Shown: piece after piece, positions 54,670-64,000 of the stretch
Numbering within the stretch: position 1 is the first letter of the stretch
Layout of the letters: every line of letters begins with the position of its first letter
Source of the DNA: Rotaria sp. Silwood1
Lineage: Eukaryota; Rotifera; Eurotatoria; Philodinida; Philodinidae
Reading direction: 5' to 3'
Length of the DNA stretch: 64,000 nucleotides
Assembly: GCA_905250075.1 (NCBI GenBank)
Contig: CAJNOP010000085.1
Coordinates: forward strand, 616,746-680,745
Made by a program: the position numbers and the translations under genes
Notes under the pieces: generated by a model
Told to the model about the DNA's origin: nothing
Seen by the model: only the letters and a program-made list of their open reading frames with translations
Databases searched by the model: none

Positions 54670-57600
54670 ATGCAATGTAATAAAGGAGATGTTCACAGTT
54701 CTTGTACACATAGCTACATCCGAATCAGCATTATATATTAGTGTGAGAATAATCTCATTTGAAAAAACTGCAACAGAATGTATTGAATCCCATTTTCAGA
54801 AGTTTGTAAGATTTTACTTTGATAAACACAATTTTTCTGGCAAAATTGAAACACCAAATTTGCTATGCTATTGTTTACATGCAGATAGAGTATTGTTTTT
54901 AGCCTCTCAATTTATGTAATTCAAATAAAAGCCTATATCAAGAAATCTTGCAATCGAAAGTTTGACTTTCTTTCAATGCGTCTAGGAAAGTCAGAACATA
55001 GTTATTTTCTTGTTTTTCAGCTTTATCGGAAAACATTGAATTCATCTTATTATTTTCAAACCCTTCATAAAAGAATATTCCTAGCTGAAAAAACTCTTTT
55101 GAGTGAAAACTCCATGCGTTAGTGTAACACTTAATGAACTGTAAAAACCATGAAAAACGTTCTTGTTCCTGTTTTATTCTTCTTAAGATTTCAACTTATA
55201 ACAAATTATTAATATTTTCGGGATCTTAGTGTCATCTTCAAAGAAATAGCAAATAAATCGAATTGCAAAATTTGACTCGAAACTTCGCACATACAAAAGT
55301 CACCATGATTATAGGTTTTCGTGAAAATTTCAGATGTTTTCCTAACTTTTTAACTGAAATATAAGCATGGCAAAAAATAAGGTGAATTCAATATTATGCG
55401 ATAGATTTCTTACAAAAGAAAATCTTTTGCCATTTTTAAAAAGTGTATATTCAAACGAGTTCAAATTTTCAATTTAAAGGTTTCTTGGCATGAGCTTACA
55501 TTTGACTTGGATAAATCGAAAATCTAAGAAGAAATTATGACTGTTCATGAGTAGAATCGTATCGCAAATTTGTTGATTTTGCTCTTGCTTGTAAAATTTT
55601 GTTTACCAAAGTTCAATGCCACCAACTTGTGGAAATGGCATTTCGCACATTTTCATGTACTTTTACAAATGAAATTATTTTCAAAATAGTCTATCACACT
55701 GATTGAATCAATCTGTCTTATCTACGTGAACACATCTCGTTAGAAAAGCCATATAGAAATGAAAAAATTTCATAGAAAAATGTACCTTCAATGTCATTAA
55801 AAGATAGGCTATGATCGATAGTATTCGTAGAAAAAAAAATGTCTGAGATAACTCTTATTGTTCTTTAGGAAATTAAAATTGATCGAAAAATGTTGCACTG
55901 CAAAGTAATACAAATATAGCTGAGTACCTATACTTACACCCTCTAGGTCTTCAAAGAAATTTATCTATTTGAACTTGAAAATTTCTAGTTTTTTCCTAAT
56001 TTGATCATATCTACTTATTATGAAAATATTATCTAAATCAGTGAGATTGATTGAGCAATGTAGATCGTTAATTAGGCCGAACACCTTCTAGACGAAGCTC
56101 AAACTCATTGATAAGTAGCTCTGAACTTTTTATGAAGAGAGAGATTGAACATCTTCTATCTAAAGTGAAGAATCGCACAGAGATAGAACATCAAGTAAGA
56201 AAAGAAATCAAATAAAAGCAATAGAAAAAAAGAACTTTATCTTTGATCATTCTATGTATGGCAGATTCTAACAATCAGATTCTTGAATTGCAATGGAGTT
56301 TTCGTCATAATTCATCGATAGAGATGGCGGCAATCAGCACTCATTATATAGAAATCAGCTTCATCGTATCTTGTTAATTGATTTTGAAATGTCGACAAGA
56401 ATGGAAATTCACAGTTGGCAGAATCTATTGAATCATCATTTGTAAAAATAACTTCTAAGTATATATTGGACAATTGGTAGAATCTCTTAACAATCAAAGT
56501 TAACATCCAAGTATAAGATTATTGCTTTCCTAACAAATCATGTCTATGTTTCTCCTTGCTTCTTTAGATTTTCTATGATTGAGCTAATAACAAAAAAAAA
56601 AAAAAGATTTAGGATGTCATTTAGAGCTGTTCCAAAGTATTATGACAAATGCTTGAAAATGATGATTATGTTTGTGGGGGACTAAATCGCATATTTGTGA
56701 TTAATGGTTCAAGTTCGTTGATATCGAAGAGTAGCCTGCTTATTTTCCAATTATAAAAACTAGTTATTGAAACAAAAAATTGTACAGATATATGCCATTA
56801 AGTTTTTTTATTAATACTGTAGAATCATTTTCAGCACTTACTTGCTTGTAGATTAAAGTGCACGATTTATGGCTATTACCTTCTTTTAATAAATTATACA
56901 GCTTCTCATATTTAATCATGACCTTAAATGCGCGGTGGATTTTATATTCTACAATGACTGTTATGATTCATTTCTTAAGTTTCAAAAAAGGATTAAAAGA
57001 AGAACCAGTTCTTGAACTAGATTGGAGGATTTCGGATTTGTTTTTTTTTTTCATTTTAAATTATTGAAAAATCTGTCCAATATCGAATGTATGATTACAC
57101 AAATCAGCATATTCTTGGATAAGTATGCTTTTTTTCTACGAAAATATTCTTCTATTTACTTCGTGAATATATGCAAATCGAGTAAAACTAATGCAAACTA
57201 TTGAATTGTGTGATAAGTGATGATTTCATATGCCCAAGAGAACAATTGTAACGAGAGTAATATGGAATGTATATACAATGAATATCGTTTCTTCTTGTGT
57301 AGAGTTTTTGGCAATTGTTTAAGGAGATATAAAATATTTTTCATTGATTATTGCAGTCGACCGTAACATAAAGCATATTTACCAAAGTAAACCGATGTAC
57401 CATAATTCTTCCATTTACTTCGAAGAAGAAAAGAGAGCTAAAACATTGTATTTTAATGGTTGAAATAGTATATTGATTCTCAGAGTATTGTGTTAAACGA
57501 ATGTTAAAGCAAATATATTACGACTTTACTCATAAATCGATCTAGAAGTTTCGATATGTTCGATTTTTTTTTATAAAATACAATAATTACTTATCGCTGA

Positions 57601-60600
57601 ACGGGGAATTCACCGTTTATTTTTATTGATCATTTTGCTAGTAGTGGCAATTAACAATAGTTAAATGTTTTTTTTTCTATTTCACAAGAGTGAATATTCT
57701 TTTGAACATATCTAGTAATATTTATTGAAGGTAAAATTAATTAACTACAGGAACTTTATGATTGGTCATGTTCTATCTATTCATTTGTTGAGTAAAAGTA
57801 ATATTTAGATCTCGACGATATAGAAGTGTAAAAAGAAAATAAAGAGCATAACGCAAATGCGATATCTTTAAGCTTCTGTAATATCTGCCATTGTTATTGA
57901 TTGTAGTTGCTCTGTTTCTACTCTGATTACTGTAATCAGCAATAATATTATTACATTTTGAGTCGATTTTTTTATTCTTTCTCCTAATTTTTGATTAAAA
58001 AAAATTGAAATTCACAAATTTTGCAAGTAAACGGACAATTATACATGCAACATATGTCAACATCAGTCATAATAGATATATGAAATAACAAAAGAAAATA
58101 TAAAGGCTACTGTTTTGGTTGATTAAAGACCTACTTAGGCATTTCTTTATTATTCAAAACAAACAGTCGGCTTTTTCCTGTGTCAACAATCAAATATTAC
58201 ATTTTTCAACGACAGCACTCGTACAGCATGAGATCCAAAAACTCACAGGTATGTAAGTGAAGGATTTAAAATTTTATTGAATATCAAATTTCATCATTAA
58301 ACTAATTTCTCTATTTGGTTTTCTATTTTATAAACTGTTAATCCACTGAATTATCTAAAAAATTATTTTAAAAGAACGAAAAAATAGTGTAATATCCTGC
58401 ATAATTCTCTTATCATAATGGAATAAAAAATATGTATAATATAAATTGATCGAGTACATAAATTGTAGTCTGACTAGCATTGAAAAAAAAAACCAAATAT
58501 GCGGCACAAAAACATTAATAATCAACTGTCAAATAACATTTTGTACTGATTAATATTATTGTAAGAGTAGCATTGTTCATTTTGATTCAAATTCATGTCA
58601 GAATTTCGTATGAGAATGGAGATTTTCGAGAAACGTACCTGTACAACATATATAAAGTTTGGTTATTATTTGCTATAACGCAAACAACCTTTTTCCGCTG
58701 ATTCATTTGTTGTAATCGAAAGATTTTGTCATGTTTATATAACTATTTTGACATAAAGTTCATGTTTCGAACGATTATAATTGTCTACATTAGATCGTTT
58801 GCACTAATTTTTACTATCGAAATTCAAACATTTTCAGATTAATTTTTTTATAAATTGTTTTCCTTGATTTCTGATCGTATCACATTTTATTTAAAGAAAT
58901 TTCTATGCAAGAAAAGATTTTCCTGAAAATCTGACATATGAGAAACAGATCTGTATCATGGTCAGTCTTGACTAAAAGAAAAGAAAAGTTTTTTTTACAA
59001 ACGCTTTTTATAATAAGACTAGAAGAATAAGTTAAGTTGAACCTTTCTTTCAGAATTTTCTTCTCCTTAAAATGCCCTATAAGAAATCAAGATAGAATAA
59101 TCTTTAGCAGAGAAAAATGTTTGTTATGACCCTAACTACGATGTAAATGGCTAATAGGGAACACTAAATGTCACACAGTGATAATCGTTTCACTATTCAT
59201 CTTGTTTTTCTTCAGTTTTTCACCATTATTAATTTACGAAGGACTTAAGATTGTCATTTCATTCTCTTATTTCGTATCGTTAGAATTCTCTCGGCTTCAA
59301 CGACTATTGCAGAGTACAAGAATGTTCACACTTATCAAACGCTCTAGATATCGTTACGTTTTTTGTTCTAGTTGAGTCATCTCTCAAATAATATATAAAA
59401 AATAATGCTTTATTTTCTACAAATCTAACATATATATATCAAAAGTTATTTAAGTCTTTTCTGTGAATGATTAACATACACATAATCGTAAAGCAAGCTA
59501 TAATGAAAATGAAATTCATTTCATCAACAATATATGCTATCCTATGGAAACTGCAATAATCATAATTTCGAGATAATTCAAATGACTTATATTATAGTTT
59601 TCTATTATCGATATATTCAAATATAATTAACATAGAGACAAACTTGTCACATTAATCGTGTTTAATAATTAATACAAATTAAAATCATGATATTCATTTA
59701 TGAGAAATATGATGGATGAGAAAAATTTCCGATATATTCTAAGTGTTTGTTTTCCAACATCAATGTTGAGCAATTCTGAAGCTATGCAATAGAGCTGTTT
59801 CTTAGTGTGCCATGCATTGGTTTTACAATTTTCTAGCTTCGATAAAACTCACGTATATGACAATGAATTAGTTAACTCTCGATCAAATGACTTAAGATAG
59901 AAATGATAGTTATACTATTTCAACTTTGATAACTAAAATTAAGAAGAGATGCAACAGCAAGTGGAATCATATTTTTATTTATTCGAAAATAAACAACAAA
60001 AGACAAATAAAATGATTTCGATATATTAGATGGATTAGAGTTGAATATCATCATTCCAACTCTCATTGCTATTTTTGCGATATCTGCAATATTCGATTGA
60101 AAGTGAGATCATTGAAACTAATTCTTATAACATTTAGATATCCTACGAAAGATGACCTATATTCAGTCAAGTTTTCATTTATGATACTTAGTCACTAAGT
60201 CAATCTAGACATGTGCTAGATCAAGTTTTCTTTGCTTTCCGTAGCTTTTAGTTGGAATAGTGCCGATCGTAATCTCAATAAATTTGGTATGTTCCTGATT
60301 CCGTACATGTCTATTTAGAATGCAATAGTTACTTGAAAAAGAGCACCATTGGCAACTGATAAAATAAATAAAAATTTACCTATTTTAAAAATGATTTTGT
60401 AAATTTAGTCAGAAAAGATCACCAGAAGAGACACTTTCTCCATCATTTATTTCAAGTATATGTATATTATTAAAAGATTTATCAAAATCATACTCAGATA
60501 TGAAAAAAGAATAATTGTCTGAAGATGTTGACGAAATACCCAATAAACAAACTGAACAAATTCAATCAGACAATGATAAAAACATATTTTAGTATTCATA

Positions 60601-61400
60601 ATGATGAAACTAAATGTTTTTTTTTGTATATAACGTGTATGTATTGGCGATTTGTTTATTCATTAAGATTTAATCTTTATAGATTTTATTTGTATTTATA
60701 TCATTGTACTTATCATAATATGTTCTTTCTTTATTACAAGATACTTGCATTAAAATACTAAATTGATTTATGATGTACGGAAAACTTCACTTGAAAAGTT
60801 ACAGAATCAAGAATATCATATTGTATTGGAATTTCAATCTCGGCCTCGCACATATCTAAATTCAAATCGATTGACATCAAGATTAACACGTTACTAACTT
60901 TTCAAGAAAAAACAAAAATTTACTATGAATGATTTTAAGAGATTGTAGAATTCATTTTCTAAATTGTTTATAATTATGTTAATCAAATAAATGAGAAATA
61001 ATTAACTGCATTTCATAATGTTTTTGTTTTTTTATTTGTTAGAGATATTGCTGGAAAAAATAAGATTCATTTTTATAATAAATGTGGATCATCCTTAGTT
61101 TTCTGACTTCTTTATTAAACTGATAATGATTACAAAAATCTTAAAAGAGAAAAAGAAAATATGCTACCTGAACTGTTACATGCACATCCTTGAATATATA
61201 TTCAATTGAGATATAGAGAAAATTTGATTAAATTTGTTTTTTTAATTAGTAGACCTTGTATATAACGAATGATGCACATCTTATACAAGTGATGAAAATT
61301 AGCGATTCAATCGATTGATTATCATATATATAGTAAAACAGCATCTGTGACCAATCTATCTTATTCTTTCATTTTTCTTTTTTTCTTTTAAGTTTTACAG
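54670..61400. other. Long gene-poor stretch
   Basis: AT-rich throughout, with short unsupported reading frames on both strands (54689-54919, 56312-56506, 56858-57067, 59178-59375, 60525-60761). A possible first exon (ATGAGATCC... before gtatgt near 58231-58252) has no partner exon that I could find. No tRNA, transposase or tandem array recognised. Confidence 0.4.
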
Positions 61401-61428
61401 AAAAGAAAAAAAAAGAAGAACTTGTTCG

Positions 61429-61724
61429 ATGTGCTTTCGATTATTATTAGTAGTATTGAAAATGTTCGCTTTACTTCTATTTGTCATTTTGATTGATAGT
61501 TTATCATCAATTCAGATTGAACAAACACCAAAACAATTCAAAGTATTTTTTTTTTCCAATTAGAAATTTTATTTCTATTCTCTTTATTCTTGCCATAGAT
61601 AAACGAAAATTCTCCTAATGGTACTATAATTGGTACAATTCAAATAAATCCATCTAATTATTCAATAACTTTAATTGATGATGCTAATGGACGTTTTCGT
61701 CTTAATTCCAATGGTCAACTTATC
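61429..61724 (+). CDS. 5' end of a cadherin-like gene (two exons, truncated)
   Basis: Exon 61429-61542 encodes a hydrophobic leader (L-L-L-V-V-L-K-M-F-A-L-L-L-F-V-I-L-I) that looks like a signal peptide, with an alternative start at 61462. Exon 61599-61724 encodes I-N-E-N-S-P-N-G-T-I-I-G-T-I and G-R-F-R-L-N-S-N-G-Q-L-I, the pattern of the first half of a cadherin repeat (E-x-x-P-x-G-T-x-I and F-x-L-x-x-x-G-x-L). The donor gtaagt at 61725 is good and phase 0, but no + strand continuation is visible before the window ends. The opposite-strand aminopeptidase starts 170 nt on. Either the gene jumps over the aminopeptidase or it is a truncated remnant. Confidence 0.6.
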
Positions 61725-61736
61725 GTAAGTACTTTT

Positions 61737-61742
61737 ATTTAT
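61737..61742 (-). promoter_or_regulatory. Candidate polyadenylation signal of the aminopeptidase gene
   Basis: AATAAA on the minus strand, about 150 nt after the stop at 61894. It lies only 12 nt past the donor of the cadherin-like exon, so the two transcription units are tightly convergent. Confidence 0.5.
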
Positions 61743-61893
61743 TCATTCTTGTCCTGAATCATAATCTAAATATAATATAATTATGTGGACGGAATTATAT
61801 ATATTTCTTTTCTTCATTTTGATGTATAAAAAAAAAAAAAAAGGAAGGAACAAAGAAAAAGAAAAGAAAACGATGTCTTCTTTCGATGGGCAT

Positions 61894-64000
61894 TTAACAT
61901 GTCACCGTATTGGTAGAAAGCCAAGTACGAATATCTCGTCCTGTTGTATCCATCCACCGGATATTAGCTTTTATTTTTTCTACAGATGATAGAAAAGCAC
62001 GTTCGGCTATTGATAAATCTTGTGTTTCAATCATAAATTTTTGAACAGTATCTAATTCATTTTGTGTATTCATATATTGAAGTACATTTTCAACAATATT
62101 TGATAATGTAAAACTCAATCCACCTAATTTTGAAACTAATTCCGGCCATCGTTGACTAATAAAACGCCAAGTTAATTGTTGTCCACCTGGTTGTACACTA
62201 ATACGACCAATAAATGTTGATGAATCTTGTAAACGTATATAATCATTACTTAATGTTTCATTAAGTAATTTTTCTAATAATGTTACATTTCGTGTACATG
62301 TTAATGCAAAACCAAAACGATTTTTTTCAACTTGATCATTTGTAAGTTTATATGCATTCTGTATAAATAAATAATCTTCAACTGTACCATTTTTAATACC
62401 TTGACAGTAGACAGTTGTACGAAAATCTGGATTGATTGTATTTGTTGGCCCATTTCGCCATTCGTGATATTGTTGTATTGCTTGTTCAACACATTGTTCA
62501 TGACCATTTGAACATAAATCACTAATAATAAGAGAACGTAATTGTCGAGATAAATAATCCGATGTAGTTGGAGTTATTGACCATCCAAGATATTGATAAG
62601 CTGGTTCTTCTAATATACGAATATATTTTTGTAATTGTTGATATTCAACATTACTTTCATTTTGACCAAACATAACTGTCAAATATTGTAAATTTGTTGA
62701 AAAAGCTGAGAATGGAATATAATTTATTTCATTACATAAATATGTTGATAATTCTAATGGTATAATAACATTTAAATCTCCTGAACGTGTTAAACTAAAT
62801 GAATCATCAATTAATTGTGCACGTGATACAACAGGAATTTGTGATCTATTTTGTTTTAAAACACTTATTAATAAATTCCAATTTTGATTATCATAATTAA
62901 CACGATAAAAACCAAATTCATTTATATTAAATAAAATCCAATCATTTGCTGGTTGAATATTTGTTAAATGATCTGTTTTATTGGGTGATAACCAATAAAA
63001 TGCTGATAATTTTGAATTAATCATATAGTCATATGGTATATACCATTGAAATTCAAGTGGTTTAAATGGATTTATATAACTAGATGAATGATTTAAACTA
63101 TTTGGATCCAGAAGAAAACGTTTTTGATTAAGTGTTACTGTATTATTATTATAATTACGTGTTACAACTAATACTGGATATCCTTCTTGTAATGTCCATG
63201 TATCCATTATTTGTTTTATTGTGTAACCACCAAGTGTAACTGGACTAGTTATATTTGTTAAAAATGCCCATAATTCATCTTGTACAGCATTGCTATATTT
63301 AAAATAATCTAAGTAATTACTTATACCATGAAAAAATGTTGTTTCATTTAAAACAGAATATATCATCCGAAGAATTGATGCACCTTTATCGTCTAAACAA
63401 TAAAACAATCATTTTTTTTTATAAATTATTTCAATAGACTATCAAAACAAAAATATAGGAACATATTTACAAGAAATAGCATCAAATATTGAATTAATTT
63501 CATCTGGATGTGTTACTTCAACACTAATTGGATGACTTGAATAAAGACTATCCATAACAAGTGCACGTTGTACAGTTGCTATGTAAATAAAAGAAAATAC
63601 ATAAATATACATATAATTTTTTCAATTTATATAATCTATTTTACTTGTAACAAATACATCAAGTGCTTCAAATTCTGGATTTGCGTTATGAAGACCAAGA
63701 ACTTCTACCCATGATGCAAATCCTTCATTTAGCCTTTTAAAATACCATAAAAATATAAAATATTTAAAAAAACATATATCTATATATATATTAAATTACC
63801 AAATATCATTCCACCATTTTGGTGTAACAATATTTCCAAACCATTGATGAGCTATTTCATGTGAAACAACTTCACCAACACGAAGTTTATTTGCTAAATT
63901 GCCTGTTTCACTATTATACAGCAATGCCGTTTCACGATATGTTATCAAACCCCAATTTTCCATAGCACCTATTAATATATATATAATCATTGATTCGTTT
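61894..64000 (-). CDS. M1 zinc aminopeptidase (aminopeptidase N type), 3' part
   Basis: Exons on the minus strand: 63968-63800, 63733-63645, 63578-63471, 63392-61894 (stop TAA at 61896-61894). The gene continues beyond the right edge. Seen: the exopeptidase motif G-A-M-E-N-W-G-L, the zinc motif H-E-I-A-H-Q-W and, 18 residues after its second His, the third ligand Glu in L-N-E-G-F-A-S-W, with the join inside the Trp codon before it. Further on come D-A-I-S-Y-D-K-G-A-S and, in the ERAP1-like C-terminal domain, [13 protein letters not shown]. Active-site residues are intact, so probably a working enzyme that trims N-terminal residues from peptides, normally at the cell surface; its membrane anchor would lie upstream. 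Introns are 66-78 nt. Confidence 0.92.

Noticed and set aside
56129..56215. Short M-K-R-E-I-E-H-L frame followed by a donor-like gtaaga
   Set aside because: Only 27 codons, no partner exon found; chance cannot be excluded.
1..64000. CRISPR arrays, bacterial operons or phage genes
   Set aside because: No spaced direct-repeat arrays are seen, and gene structure is eukaryotic throughout.

Overview
The window is nuclear DNA from an animal: AT-rich, with GT-AG introns, metazoan muscle and membrane protein families, and a tRNA gene of eukaryotic type. Many introns are very short (about 48-75 nt), there is an intronless 7TM receptor inside an intron, and AG acceptors sit just ahead of start codons. 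Together these suggest a rotifer, probably bdelloid, but that is inference; the sequence alone only proves a small-intron metazoan.

Region 1 (1-26846, + strand) is the 3' part of one giant muscle gene of the obscurin/UNC-89 class. I resolve 35 exons, about 46 immunoglobulin (Ig) domains, two fibronectin type III (Fn3) domains and two kinase domains in the order Ig-Fn3-Ig-Ig-PK1-linker-Ig-Fn3-PK2. Both kinase domains have lost catalytic residues, in complementary ways. One intron carries a complete 7TM receptor gene on the opposite strand, and at least four introns carry copies of a dispersed repeat with a perfect hairpin.

Region 2 (about 28.1-36.6 kb) is a graveyard of mobile DNA: a mariner-like element with terminal inverted repeats (28179-29362), a 581-bp long-TIR miniature element with TA target duplications (29522-30102), a PIF/Harbinger transposase relic (- strand, 31580-32361), a further decayed ORF (about 32945-34290), and a small foldback element with a target duplication (35431-35551). 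A small coiled-coil gene (36408-36629, -) closes it.

Region 3 (36.7-48.8 kb) holds a tRNA-Leu(CAG) gene (39418-39496, -), a complete 12-exon SLC22-type transporter (43881-46466, +) with a 12-nt microexon, and another foldback repeat (48053-48315). A 100-N assembly gap follows at 48837-48936.

Region 4 (48.9-61.4 kb) is gene-poor but contains a diverged direct duplication (about 48940-50615 and 51565-53265). Both copies hold the same three-exon gene model for a 61-64 residue protein of unknown family, with conserved splice sites, intron lengths and stop position. This is the best candidate for something undescribed.

Region 5 (61.4-64 kb) has the first two exons of a cadherin-like gene (+) running head-on into the 3' part of an M1 aminopeptidase N-type gene (-) that leaves the window at its right edge.
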